64,000 nucleotides of DNA, from assembly GCF_022201045.2 (NCBI RefSeq), contig NC_068563.1, positions 27,935,001-27,999,000 on the forward strand, in the 5' to 3' direction. The first letter of the stretch is position 1; each line of letters opens with the position of its first letter. Both the position numbers and the translations under genes were made by a program. Of this stretch, positions 36,401-46,623 are shown piece after piece. The stretch comes from Citrus sinensis (Eukaryota; Streptophyta; Magnoliopsida; Sapindales; Rutaceae). The notes under the pieces were generated by a model. That model made no database searches. It was not told where the DNA came from and saw only the letters and a list, made by a program, of their open reading frames with translations.

Positions 36401-39079
36401 GGTCTGTTCTGTTACAGGGTGATGCCATTCGGTCTCAAGAATGCTGGGGCCACCTATCAAAGGCTGGTGAATAAAGTCTTTAAGCCCTTGATCGGGAAAA
36501 CCATGGAGGTGTACGTGGACGACATGATCACCAAGTCCAAAGTCCCGAAGGAACATGTCAGACATCTCGAGGAGACGTTCGAGCTTTTGAGGAAGTATAA
36601 GATGAAGCTCAACCCGGAGAAGTGTGCTTTCGGGGTCGAGTCCGGGAAATTCCTGGGATTCATGGTGAGCCATAGGGGGATTGAAGCAAATCCCGAGAAG
36701 ATCCAGGCGATTGTGCAAATGACGTCTCCTCGAAACCTGAAGGAGATGCAGAGCCTCACGGGGAGGTTGGCGGCGTTGAGCAGATTCATATCCAAGGCTA
36801 TAGATAAGTGTCAGCCATTCTTTCAAGTGATAAGGAGGGGAAAGAAAACGGAATGGACCCCAGAATGCGAGGAAGCCTTCCGGAACTTGAAGCATTACTT
36901 GCAGCAAGCTCCGCTACTGTCCACACCGAGGGATGGGGACAAGTTGAATCTGTATTTGGCGGTATCTGATCGGGCCGCCAGTTCCGTTCTGGTGAGAGAG
37001 GAAGAAGGAATTCAGTATCCGATATACTACACCAGCAAGGCCCTGCTCGACGCTGAGACCAGATACCCAACGATGGAGAAATGGGCACTGGCCCTTGTGG
37101 TTGCTGCTCGGAAGTTGAGGCCGTACTTTCAAGCATTCCCGGTCTCGGTAATCACCAACCAGCCATTGCGTCAAATTCTGCACAAGCCGGATGCCTCTGG
37201 TCGGCTCGTCAAATGGGCTGTAGAGCTGAGCGAATTCGACTTAGACTATAAACCCCGCGCGGCGATAAAGGCCCAGGCAATGGCCGATTTCGTAGCTGAG
37301 TTCGCGGAGCCTGAAGTATGCTTGGATCAGCAAGATGCAGATATAGGCAACGACGAAACTCAAGTATGGCAGATATCTGTGGATGGGTCATCAGGAGAGC
37401 GGGGCTCAGGAGCAGGGATTGTCCTGGAAGGCCCAGAGGGGGAGGAGATCTCTTATGCTGTAAAGTTGGAATTTGCAGCCACAAATAACCAGGCAGAATA
37501 TGAAGCCTTGATAGCAGGGCTGGAATTGGCTAGGGCCGTGAAAGCGGACAGAGTTAAGATCAGAACCGATTCCCAGCTGGTTGCGAATCATGTCAGTGAA
37601 AGATTCCAACCAAGAGAGGAGAAGATGGAACAGTACCTAAGGATAGTCAGGCAGATGATGGGGAAGTTCGAAGCAGTGGAGGTGATACAAATCCCCAGGG
37701 AGCAGAATAGTCGAGCAGACATTTTGGCTAGGATGGCAGCCGTCGCCGACCCAAAAATGCCAAAGTCGGTCCCCCTAGAAGTAAAGTCTCGCCCGAGTAT
37801 CGAGCAAAATTTGGGGGTGTTGCGGATAGAACAAAAAAGCTCGTGGAGGGACCCGATAGTTTCGTACCTTAGAGACGGGGTCTTACCACCAGATAAGCTA
37901 CGGGCTCGGAAGATTAGAGCTCAGGCCTCGAGATACACGATGATCGATGGGGTACTGTATCGACGAGGATATACATTACCGTTCCTTCGGTGTTTGGACG
38001 ATGACGACGCGGATTACGTGCTGAGGGAAGTGCATGAAGGAATTTGCGGAAATCATTCTGGCGGGAGGTCCCTGGCCCACAAGGTCTTAAGGCAGGGATA
38101 TTTCTGGCCGACGATGCACCAGGATGCGCAAAGGAAGACCAGGAGCTGTGCAAGCTGCCAGAGTTTTGCAAATTTTTCTAACCAACCACCAGAGAAGCTC
38201 ACCTCCATGGCCTCCCCTTGGCCATTCGCTCAATGGGGAATTGATCTGATCGGCCCATTGCCAAAGGGACGAGGAGCAGCAACACATGCGATAGTCGCTA
38301 TAGATTACTTCACGAAGTGGATAGAGGTAGAAGCCCTTAGCAGGATCACAGAGAAGAAAACAACAGACTTCGTGTGGAGAAACCTGGTCTGTCGATACGG
38401 GATCCCATATGCCTTGGTAACGGATAATGGCAGGCAGTTCGATAATCACAGCTTCAGGGATTTCTGCCAGAATCTCGGGATAGAGCTGAAGTATTGCTCG
38501 CCTGCTCACCCCCAATCGAATGGACAAGTAGAAGCAGCCAACAAGACAGTCAAGAGGCTTCTGAAAACCAGGCTCGGAGCAAAAAAGGGTGCGTGGGTTG
38601 ACGAGCTGTCAGGTGTGCTATGGGCATACAGAACAACCCACAAAACCGCAACGGGGGAGACACCGTTCGCTTTGGCTTTCGGACATGAAGCGGTCGTGCC
38701 GGCTGAGGTAGGAACGACCACACACCGGACAGATCATTTCAATGAGCAGGAGAACGACGAGCAGATATGTTTGAATCTTGATCTGCTAATGGAGAGGAGG
38801 GAACAAGCAGCCGAGCGATCAGTCACTTACCAACAGAGGGTTGCTCGGTATTATAACCAGAAGGTGAACATACGGCAATTCAGGGTCGGAGACTGGGTAC
38901 TGAGAAGAGTGAATCAGAGCACCAAAGATTCGACTCAAGGAGTGCTGGGACCGAATTGGGAAGGGCCGTATAGAGTCAAGCAGATAGCGGGGCCCGGAGC
39001 TTACAAGCTGGTTCGCGCGGACGGCCACGAAGTGAAACGCCCATGGAACGCAGCACACCTCCGAAAATACTTCCAGTAA
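33434..39079 (+). CDS. gag-pol polyprotein of Tat-type gypsy element
   Basis: A single uninterrupted frame of 1881 codons from an ATG 78 nt past the 5' LTR. Order by residue: an N-terminal coiled region; the retrotransposon gag domain at about 195-330; a CHHC zinc knuckle near 518 (CKFHGTHGHTTAEC); aspartic protease near 660 (VDTGSS); reverse transcriptase with YVDDM near 1027; an RT-linked RNase H at about 1165-1240; a second, archaeal-type RNase H at about 1309-1430 (VDGSS, NNQAEYEAL, RTDSQLV); integrase with an HHCC finger near 1530; and a D-D-35-E core with TDNG near 1662 and Glu near 1698. A GPY motif stands near the C-terminus, and no chromodomain is evident. No stops or shifts interrupt it, so it may be competent. 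Processing would rely on its own protease. Confidence 0.97.
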   Translation: MEIGGSSAQGGDIRLNDSVTLREVISEAREKVMFDRMERMEKQMETLTTILHELRNERRVTQEGRVRGGGAAPGTDSAERSRTAGRFGGERGNVPLRGEFHREREQSPVRQTCDGGDGVVNAEETELRQHLHDAERERDQAAARDPGRAGQLEEEVRRLAQIIDDMQGRNRAPGWRIMLDGESPLAAEIMRAVIPRDFRLPDLRYSGRTDPLVHIERFNDITGVQGLSPSQRCRVFPLSLEGRAREWYRKLPRGSIKTFEQMCQEFAEQFSGAMSPEDDMMELKSMKQGEQETLREFIKRFHRAVLDLGAFNHPQALRGLKEGVKIGRLWYNLRSPAIQTYAATYEQAKRDIEIEEEKAARIKTDQLEGLGRKEKKALPTNGPNRRRDHQISGSGAGGRVIAYQPHQRPPQYQRSRAPPPRSPAREPWRRHDSASGDLHQHSHGSRTSRPEALPPPPTHSGANRERAVHLVDQNQDYGRYTPLKMPLDEVYEAIKGRGLLHLPTPITKLPNRRDRGRYCKFHGTHGHTTAECRDLKTQVEDLVRNRYLDEFMDGTFPMVATTDEGEQSDGILRREPPAARVIAGGPTLAGDSNRSRKNYARYAMTSKEILFNTPAAKRARVRQVPIMWTDEDEEGILYPHEDALVIKATIASKKFDRILVDTGSSVDVLFKSTLEEMGIADRKLEYTNTSLKGFGGGKLVPLGVVELPITIGSPPTERTMILDFVVVDEEGPYQMILGRPFLRMSKAVLSNHYLSLKYRVNGVVGVVRGDQRIARSCYSSAAREAMQITSLDTRVENKTGRQEPVEDLETVSMGPENPGKTIRIGSRLEGEQKQELVKCLQAHADVFAWTHEDMPGIDPEVACHRLAIKKGARAVRQKRRCFNQERYEAVSDEVEKLLRAGFIREVNYPEWISNVVLVKKANGKWRMCVDFTDLNKACPKDSFPLPKIDQLVDSTAGHGLLSFMDAFSGYNQIPMYEPDEESTAFITNQGLFCYRVMPFGLKNAGATYQRLVNKVFKPLIGKTMEVYVDDMITKSKVPKEHVRHLEETFELLRKYKMKLNPEKCAFGVESGKFLGFMVSHRGIEANPEKIQAIVQMTSPRNLKEMQSLTGRLAALSRFISKAIDKCQPFFQVIRRGKKTEWTPECEEAFRNLKHYLQQAPLLSTPRDGDKLNLYLAVSDRAASSVLVREEEGIQYPIYYTSKALLDAETRYPTMEKWALALVVAARKLRPYFQAFPVSVITNQPLRQILHKPDASGRLVKWAVELSEFDLDYKPRAAIKAQAMADFVAEFAEPEVCLDQQDADIGNDETQVWQISVDGSSGERGSGAGIVLEGPEGEEISYAVKLEFAATNNQAEYEALIAGLELARAVKADRVKIRTDSQLVANHVSERFQPREEKMEQYLRIVRQMMGKFEAVEVIQIPREQNSRADILARMAAVADPKMPKSVPLEVKSRPSIEQNLGVLRIEQKSSWRDPIVSYLRDGVLPPDKLRARKIRAQASRYTMIDGVLYRRGYTLPFLRCLDDDDADYVLREVHEGICGNHSGGRSLAHKVLRQGYFWPTMHQDAQRKTRSCASCQSFANFSNQPPEKLTSMASPWPFAQWGIDLIGPLPKGRGAATHAIVAIDYFTKWIEVEALSRITEKKTTDFVWRNLVCRYGIPYALVTDNGRQFDNHSFRDFCQNLGIELKYCSPAHPQSNGQVEAANKTVKRLLKTRLGAKKGAWVDELSGVLWAYRTTHKTATGETPFALAFGHEAVVPAEVGTTTHRTDHFNEQENDEQICLNLDLLMERREQAAERSVTYQQRVARYYNQKVNIRQFRVGDWVLRRVNQSTKDSTQGVLGPNWEGPYRVKQIAGPGAYKLVRADGHEVKRPWNAAHLRKYFQ

Positions 39080-39236
39080 GACTTGCTCACATTTTAAAGC
39101 AATTTCTGCTCATGCTGTCTATCTTTTATTTTTATGTTTTATGTCCGAACAATTTCATGTAAGTCAAATCCTGCCATTAATGTAACGTCGACGAATTTAT
39201 TTCGCTTGAAACCGAAAAAAAAAAAAAAAAAAAAAA
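39080..39236 (+). other. post-pol spacer with A22 tract
   Basis: A short non-coding stretch after the gag-pol stop. It ends in a run of 22 A residues at 39215-39236, immediately before the 121-bp array. A similar ACCGA-then-poly(A) motif recurs at about 42535, upstream of the antisense gene. Confidence 0.7.
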
Positions 39237-40268
39237 TCCTAAGGCATGCAAAGGCTCGCCAAGTCTCAGAGCCTGTCTTATGGCGAGACAGAAGCCAAGC
39301 ATGCCAGGATCTGCTCGGCCACGAGAAGGCAGCAGAATCCAAATCGTTTGAAGAAAATCCTAAGGCATGCAAAGGCTCGCCAAGTCTCAGAGCCTGTCTT
39401 ATGGCGAGACAGAAGCCAAGCATGCCAGGATCTGCTCGGCCACGAGAAGGCAGCAGAATCCAAATCGTTTGAAGAAAATCCTAAGGCATGCAAAGGCTCG
39501 CCAAGTCTCAGAGCCTGTCTTATGGCGAGACAGAAGCCAAGCATGCCAGGATCTGCTCGGCCACGAGAAGGCAGCAGAATCCAAATCGTTTGAAGAAAAT
39601 CCTAAGGCATGCAAAGGCTCGCCAAGTCTCAGAGCCTGTCTTATGGCGAGACAGAAGCCAAGCATGCCAGGATCTGCTCGGCCACGAGAAGGCAGCAGAA
39701 TCCAAATCGTTTGAAGAAAATCCTAAGGCATGCAAAGGCTCGCCAAGTCTCAGAGCCTGTCTTATGGCGAGACAGAAGCCAAGCATGCCAGGATCTGCTC
39801 GGCCACGAGAAGGCAGCAGAATCCAAATCGTTTGAAGAAAATCCTAAGGCATGCAAAGGCTCGCCAAGTCTCAGAGCCTGTCTTATGGCGAGACAGAAGC
39901 CAAGCATGCCAGGATCTGCTCGGCCACGAGAAGGCAGCAGAATCCAAATCGTTTGAAGAAAATCCTAAGGCATGCAAAGGCTCGCCAAGTCTCAGAGCCT
40001 GTCTTATGGCGAGACAGAAGCCAAGCATGCCAGGATCTGCTCGGCCACGAGAAGGCAGCAGAATCCAAATCGTTTGAAGAAAATCCTAAGGCATGCGAAG
40101 GCTCGACAAAGTCTCAAAGCCTGTCTTAGGGCCAGACAAAAGCCCAGCATGCAAGGATCTGCTCGTTCGCGAGAAGGCGAGCAGGCTCCAAAGCATTTGG
40201 AAAGTTTTCTACGGCACGCAAAGGCCTCACCAAGTCTCAAAGCCTGTCTTACGGCGAGACAGAAGCGA
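39237..40268 (+). repeat. 121-bp tandem array inside the retrotransposon
   Basis: Seven copies, identical as far as I can read, start at 39237, 39358, 39479, 39600, 39721, 39842 and 39963, each beginning TCCTAAGGCATGCAAAGG. An eighth copy at 40084 and a partial ninth from about 40206 are clearly diverged. Because 121 is not a multiple of three, an open frame that runs through successive copies changes reading frame each time. Long frames on both strands here are therefore by-products. The homogeneous core with decayed edge copies suggests recent amplification by unequal exchange or template slippage during reverse transcription. Confidence 0.97.
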
Positions 40269-40396
40269 TCAGCGTTTCAGACGAAAATTAATTCATGAGT
40301 ACGACACGAGATAGTAATCAACAACATTTTTATTAATGGCTAACAGAGGGGATAAATTTCATAAACGTTGTTCATTACAATACAAGAAGAAATATA

Positions 40397-42448
40397 TCAA
40401 AAAGATGGTGGGTCAGTGAGCCGAGCAGCATCGGTTGGCTGGACCTCCTCGGGTGCGGGAGGGGTATCACCAGTTGCGTCCGGGGGGGTGCTCGCCTCGC
40501 CAACATCAGCAGGGACTGCACGAGGAGGAGAGTTACCCTCCTCAATCACGATCGGCTCTAACCCCTCGGCATCTTCCTTGGCCGCCTCCTCGTCCATATG
40601 TTGAGCAACACCAGCTGCAAGGTCATCCATCTTCAGATCAGGGTGTTGCTTCCCGAGGACGGCCATGATACAACGATACGAATGCCGAAGTCCCTGGTCG
40701 TACTGGTTGTCGGCCTCCCTCTCCAAGTTCTCTACATGAGCTCGGTGGGAATCGCGGAGAGATTCGAGCTGAGCCTCATACATAGCCCTCTGCCCTTGGA
40801 GATCCTCCTTAACCTTGGTCAGCTCCTCCTCGAGTGTAATGGCTTTTGCTTGAGCAAGGGACTCTTGCTCTATCAGCTTGAGGTTCTCAACGTTTAGCTC
40901 CCCCGCCTTTTTCTCGGCAACGTCAGCTCTGGTCGTCGCCGATTGAATGTCCTCCTTCATCTTCCTGTCGTAACGGCCAACCTTGGCCTTATAGTAGGTG
41001 GCCATGCAGCTGAGATGGAAAGCACTGTACTGCATGGCTCCCACCAGCTCGCCCAGGGTACAACCGTCAAAGCCCTCCAGGTCCTTCTTGCTCACGAGTT
41101 TAGACAACTCATTGAGATAGGGAACCAAGTGTTCTGGTCGGCTGTCGGGTAAGCGGGACCGAGGCACAACAGGTGGAGAAGAGGAAGCAGGATCAGTGGC
41201 CGCTCTACTGGATTCCCCGACTCTAGCAGAGGCAGGAGGGAGAGCCTGCAAGGGAGGAACCTGCTGCACGATGTTCTTTCGCTTCGCAGCGGGAGCATCT
41301 TTGTCCTGGTCCCTATCGGTTGTTGGAGGCCGAGAGCGTTTCCTGGTCAGAGCTCCAATCACTGCGTCCTCCATCTTATGGCCAGGAAGTATCAACCGAG
41401 ACTCGAGGAAGTTGTATGTAGATAGCAGTTCTCGGCTCGAGCAGGAATTGGCCAATACAGCCTCGACCCGTTTAAGCAGACCAGGTCGGAGCGGGAAGTG
41501 AACACCCCAGGAAACTACAGCACAAACAGACACTTGGTTAGAGACAAACCAATACAGCAGGAACAATTATGGATACAAGACATCTAAAGCGAGCAGGCAA
41601 CCTGGGACCGTGAAACGGGGTGGGACGCGACAATCCTTCCCGTCTATTTGTGCAACTTGACCCCAGGGACCCCCAGCAAAAAAGAATTTCCTCTTCCAAG
41701 TCCCACCACCACCAGTTGGAAGATCAGTTATGGGTTTCCTGCTCTTGGTACCAGATTGGAAGTAGTACCAGCCGGCATCTTTAGGGCTGCTCTTCAGCTG
41801 GTACAGATGCTTCACCTCATCAACCGTGGGCTCGCTTTGGCAACATCTGTCCCACAATATGAACAGACCAGAGAGCACTCTCCACCCGTTGGGGTTCAGC
41901 TGACCAGGAGCCAGATTTAGCCCGTTAAGTATCCGGGCAAAGTAAGGCTGCAAGGGACACCTCAGCCCATACTTAAAGCTCTCCAGATACAGGGTAACGT
42001 GTCCCCTGGGAGGCCGGCTAGGTGTATCCTTTTTTCCTGGGATCCTAAGAGGTATCTCACCAGGAATACTATACCTAAGTCGGAGGTCATTGAGCTCGTC
42101 AAACGTGGTCGTACACGACATGTAGTCAATGGCATAATCACGCGACAAGGCTCTACCCCCTACTGTACCCCGTTCTTCTGGTCGTGATGCTCCTGATGGG
42201 GACGCCTCACTAGAATCATCCCCTTGACCCTCACTCAAAGTGTTCTCCGATCCAGAAGACCCTTCTTCATCGCTACTGTCGCTCGAGGAGGTTGTTTGGG
42301 GAGACATCCTCCTAGCGCTAGTACCAACACTAGACCTAATGGGCTCTAAGGGGATCCCGGGATCAAAAGCAAAATCAGCGGGCAGACTAGGCAAAAAACC
42401 TAGTTCGTCGTCACCAACCTCAACGACCTTCTCCTTACCCTTCGACAT
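40397..42448 (-). CDS. antisense gene of the retrotransposon (PF04195-like N-terminal domain)
   Basis: Transcribed opposite to gag-pol. Exons 42448-41602 and 41514-40397 are joined by an 87-bp GT-AG intron, giving about 654 residues in frame. The start is ATG (MSKGKEKVVEV). Residues about 30-95 are Ser/Glu-rich and probably disordered. About 105-280 contain PGEIPLRIPGKKDTPSRPP, YLESFKYGLRCPLQPYF and LNPNGWRVLSGLFILW, which I recognise as the putative gypsy-type transposon domain (Pfam PF04195). The second exon encodes a Lys/Arg-rich stretch, then a long coiled coil at about 440-570 and an acidic tail. Antisense frames of this kind are known in Tat elements. Their function is not established. 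No disabling change is seen. Confidence 0.8.
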
Positions 42449-42897
42449 ATCCTAAGTTCTAACCAAAACACCACCGCCAACTACAACCTCAAGCAAAGCA
42501 GAGAGAAAGGAGATTACCTACAACTAACCGATACCGAAAAAAAAAAAAAATAGAAAAAATACCTGAAGCAGGGACTCGGTCAGAGAGAGACAGGGATGAC
42601 AGCTTTGGCGCCGAGGTTCATTCGCCGGAGAGACAAGAATGGAGAAAATGACGAGTTCGTGTTTGAAGATTTTGGGTTTCCTTACTGAGAAGCAAACTCT
42701 TGGGCTGCCAGCATTTAATGACGCATATTCCGAGAATCCCGTAACCGTCGGTTTGAAATTCAAATGGAGGGGGGGATTTCTGCCACGTCACCTCGTCCGC
42801 AATTAAATGCGACATGACTCCTGGCAGCCTTTTCCAAACCCACGCGAGCGAGTACTATCGAGTTTCTACTGCTGGTCCACTACATTACCCAACACCA
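42449..42897 (-). promoter_or_regulatory. upstream region of the antisense gene
   Basis: On the minus strand this region should hold the promoter and leader of the antisense gene. It contains a possible leader intron with a CTTCAG/GTATTT donor near 42562 and a T-rich tract at about 42539-42552. A CACGTCACC-like element lies near 42783. These are weak assignments by eye. Confidence 0.3.
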
Positions 42898-42913
42898 GAA
42901 ACTGGGGGACCGG
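42898..42913 (+). promoter_or_regulatory. polypurine-tract-like sequence
   Basis: GAAACTGGGGGACCGG directly precedes the 3' LTR, where the plus-strand primer is made. It is purine-rich with a few pyrimidines, so the exact primer is uncertain. Confidence 0.6.
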
Positions 42914-43708
42914 TGTTTGGGAGGGATACTGTTTGGGACAAATGCGTCGAAGGGACCAGGAATGACGAGCAGACATCTGATGGCGGAGTTCTGCGCACCG
43001 GTGTTTTCCGTTAAAGCCTGGCGCGTGGAAGAACAGGAGCAGAAACATCCTGCTCGTCCACGATGTTGTCGTCCGCGAGGCCAATTCCTATAAAAGGCAT
43101 GAGGCCATTCCGGCTAGAGACCGAGAGGCAAGGAGACCCGGTCGACGGCAGTTGGCAAGACGCGCTCTCCAGCACGAGAACCTAGGCACAACAGCCACGC
43201 TTTCCCCAGAACCGCGACGTAACACGCAAGATCTCACGGAGCCATGACAGCCACACTTTCCCCAGAACCGTGGCGTAACACGCAAGGTCTCACAGAGCCG
43301 TGGCAGCCACGCTTTCCCCTGAACCGTGGCGTAACACGCTAGATCCCATGTTTTGCCCATAACGCAGCAGTTGGAGTCCCATACCGTCTCGAAAAGAGCG
43401 GAAGACTGAGATTCAGAGGAAGCCTATAAAAAGGTAGCCAACGAAGGTAAAAGGGTTAGCATTTTTAAGATAAAAGAGAAAACCACAAAAAAGCCATAAG
43501 ACCTGTGGCAAGCGTTCCCCGAACCTTCATATCTGACTTGAGCGTCGGAGGGTTTGCGCCGGGAGAACAACCGGCGTACTCTGACTTGTCTGTGTGTGCA
43601 GGGACATCCGGAGAAGAAGCATTACTAGGAGACCTCCTGGTCGTGGTAGAGTTGATCGAGCAGGGATCCTGGTCGTAGAACGAGGAGAACCGGAATCTCG
43701 CATCAACA
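42914..43708 (+). repeat. 3' long terminal repeat
   Basis: 795 bp, the same length as the 5' LTR. I found a single substitution between them (A at 43130 for G at 32777). It is followed by the GGTGT target duplication. Confidence 0.95.
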
Positions 43709-45297
43709 GGTGTCGTAATTCGATTTAGGTGAATTGTTGGTTAAATTATCGATGGTTGTATTGCTTCTTAGTATAATTCTATGTTTTCCATATCACCGGC
43801 AAATAAATGAAAATGCTCGTGGTTCCATCGGAATTGAGTTTAATTTAATTTTTTTTATAAAGGAAATCTATTAATTGTTCGGTTATTAATCACAATTTCC
43901 GAATTTCGGTAGGGAAAAAAAATAAAAATTGTATTAAAAAAAAAGGTGCCAATCAGTCCCCGCATTTCACGGGATGGTTCATGAATTGAAAGGCCTGTCA
44001 CTTTTGTAAACCTGGAATAGTGTGTAGAGAAATTGACTTCGGGTATAATTTGGAAAGGAAGTGGGCTCAGTGATGGGCCATTTATGGCCATGCTAACAAT
44101 GGGCGATCTAAAGGCCGCGTGGAAACAATTAAAATTATTAGGCAACTATTTGGAAAAAAAAGAAAAAGAAGTGCAATAATAACCAATGGAAGGCGTGTTA
44201 CATTTGAATGGGTAAGGTTTTTGTGACAGTGTCACTAAGTTGTTTGCCGTGGGACGATTTTAGACTTTTATTATTTGAGTCTTTTTTTTTTCCCTATTTT
44301 AATTAGTGTCAAAATTTTATTTGAAGTAGTTTATTTTTCAACTCATAGAGTACGGATCGAAATCATGTCAATTTTCGAATCTAAGGGTATACATGCATTG
44401 AATTGATGGAGGACTCTAATGGTGGTGCATCCATGTTTCGATGATTTGGTGCGAGTTATCAATTGCTTGGGTTGAGGGCTAATCAAGAGACTTGCTGGGA
44501 TAATCTAGATGGGTTGTTACGTTGTTGAGTTTTTGTTGTGTTTTTAGTTGGTACTTAGTGTTGTGTCATGGTATATTGTGTCAATTTTATATTATTTTTT
44601 CCTTCCCCAATTGAGAAAAGGGTTTTATCTGCATTAGTTGATGTAAGTAGCAGTCTGTAAAATTCCTCCCGATGGTAACTAAGTAGGTTTAATTAGTGAA
44701 GTCATTTTTTCTCTTTCGGCTTGTAATTACATTTATTATTAGAAGTTGATGATCATATATTTATACCCCTGTGGCATTTTATAGTTGGGCTATTTTTGGT
44801 CCTTAATGGAAGGTAAGCTTTCTTTTAAAAAAATATAATTGTGATTTAGTTTTTTATCTGAGTTAATTTAGAAAGTAATATACTCTTATCATTATTAATT
44901 TAATTCATTTATTCAATAAAAATTCTTCTTTTATAATTCTCATAGCATTATTAAAAATTTATTAAGTCGTTTGAATTAAAATAGAGATTTATTCAAACAA
45001 TTCACGTTTGTTGCATTAATTAGTACAAAACAATTCTCTATAAATTGTACAACTTTCTCAACCACCGACATCCATTCCCATCTAATCCACCACTAAAAAA
45101 AGAAAAAAACTAAAAAAAATCTCAAATAAATTACCTAAACACATACCTAATTAGACACTAATGAAAATAGAAAATTAGACTAAAATTAAAAAAAAAAAAT
45201 CTAAGATCTTTTAAAATTGTCTTACATCATTGCTCAGATTAAAATTAGGGCAACGCCTATGTTACATTTGCTGCAACAAACAGCCGGTCAATATGGG

Positions 45298-45329
45298 CCG
45301 TTGGATTTGTAATTTTTCAAATCCAACGG
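45298..45329. repeat. 12-bp perfect hairpin
   Basis: CCGTTGGATTTG (45298-45309) and its exact complement CAAATCCAACGG (45318-45329) are separated by 8 nt. The ATCCAACGG motif is common at ends or centres of plant MITE-like repeats. No larger element boundary was found. Confidence 0.7.
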
Positions 45330-46569
45330 ATGTGAAGAAATTTAACACAGAATGAGGTACATGTGCAATGGTCAAACGATTATTATAAAGAAAATATGGG
45401 CAACCTCCCGAAACGGTTCTGGAAAATTGCAGTTAACGGGGTAATGGGTAATGAAATTGATGGAGGGAGAAGGAAAGTGATGAGCGCATATTTTGGGTAT
45501 GAAAAATAGAACAAGGAAAAATGAGAGTAATCAGGGTTTGAAAGAGGGGAAAATAACAGTAGCACCAAAGGATATTATAAGCTTCCGCTTTCAATTTTGC
45601 AGGTTCACTTAAATTTGGAAACCTAACAAATTGCTGCTCACCAAAACCGAAGCTAGAGTCGTCCGAATATCACTGAAAAAGGTAAAATTTGAAACCTCAT
45701 CTTCGCAAGTTGTCTTGACTAAATAATTTCACACACATGATTCATTGTTATGGCTGGTTCCTTATTATTTTAATGCATTTATTTAGAAAACTCCCAAAAT
45801 CGACCCTAACGAAAGTCAGAGTGAAGCGAATCAAAAGTTGGCGTGAACCGCATGGTTTAAGGCTAAAGAAACAAATTAACAATTTTTGAAAATCTTCATA
45901 GTTTCTCAAACTGCATGTCCTCCTCATTTTAATAATCAGTAATAACATACAGACCTAGAAATAATCTCTTATTTTTCTCAGCCTCTAATCAATGAATTCC
46001 AATATAAAATTTTGAATATTTCATTGATTATGTTAGAGAAGGGAGATGTTGCTTTCTTCAATAAACGGAGCAAGAGAAAAATGGATTCCAGAAGTTTGAC
46101 AGCCACATTTCAATCGGGATGGAAAAAAAATTAAATTTCAAATTTTAATTTTGTTTTTGAAATTTTAATTAATATGCCACTAATATTCAACCGGCTATTC
46201 TAAGGAATGAGTCCTTAACTTTACTTTTAACACTTTTTGCAACTGGCTCCAACCGGTTTCAACATGTTTTCAGTGTCGATCCTTACCGCCACGTGTTGCT
46301 CTTACGTGGGTCAATTGGTCGCGTCGTCGCTGTTACTTACACCAAATGTAACATAAGCTTACCCTAAAATTAGACGTGCGAAGTGGCAAAAGAAATATAA
46401 ATAAATGAAGGTCTGACCGAAAGTCAATTTGAACGAGCTGGACCTTGTTAGTGGACCTGTCTACCTTACAGATTCTGTAACATACGCACCCAATGCATGC
46501 ACCACACCTGTCCTGCGTATGGAGAAAAAGCATGCAATTGTTTTTGTTTGGTAGCTAGCTAACCAATCA

Positions 46570-46623
46570 GGAGCTGGCTAAGTTGGATCTGTATGTTACA
46601 GAATCTGTAACTTAGCCAGCTCC
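46570..46623. repeat. 15-bp perfect hairpin with inner palindrome
   Basis: The arms GGAGCTGGCTAAGTT (46570-46584) and AACTTAGCCAGCTCC (46609-46623) are exact complements. The 24-nt interior holds a near palindrome, GTTACAGAATCTGTAAC. A related ACAGATTCTGTAACATA occurs about 110 bp upstream (near 46469). This may be the end of a fold-back element, or a small-RNA hairpin. Confidence 0.75.

Larger units (their letters stand above)
32561..43708 (+). mobile_element. complete Ty3/gypsy LTR retrotransposon, Tat type
   Basis: An 11,148-bp element flanked by a perfect 5-bp target duplication GGTGT (32556-32560 and 43709-43713). It has two 795-bp LTRs that start TG and end CA, a primer-binding site after the 5' LTR, one long gag-pol frame, a 121-bp tandem array, an intron-containing antisense gene and a purine-rich tract before the 3' LTR. 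The two RNase H domains and the antisense gene are features described for the Tat lineage of plant gypsy elements. The only LTR difference I found is G at 32777 versus A at 43130, so the insertion is very young. All parts look intact. Confidence 0.95.

Noticed and set aside
39237-40268. Regular direct repeats that could look like a CRISPR array
   Set aside because: The units are contiguous with no unique spacers, and the host is a eukaryote inside a retrotransposon.
39246-40314. Series of overlapping 60-115-codon frames on both strands in the 121-bp array
   Set aside because: The frames recur because the repeat recurs. The period is not a multiple of three and there is no domain or start context, so they are by-products of the array.
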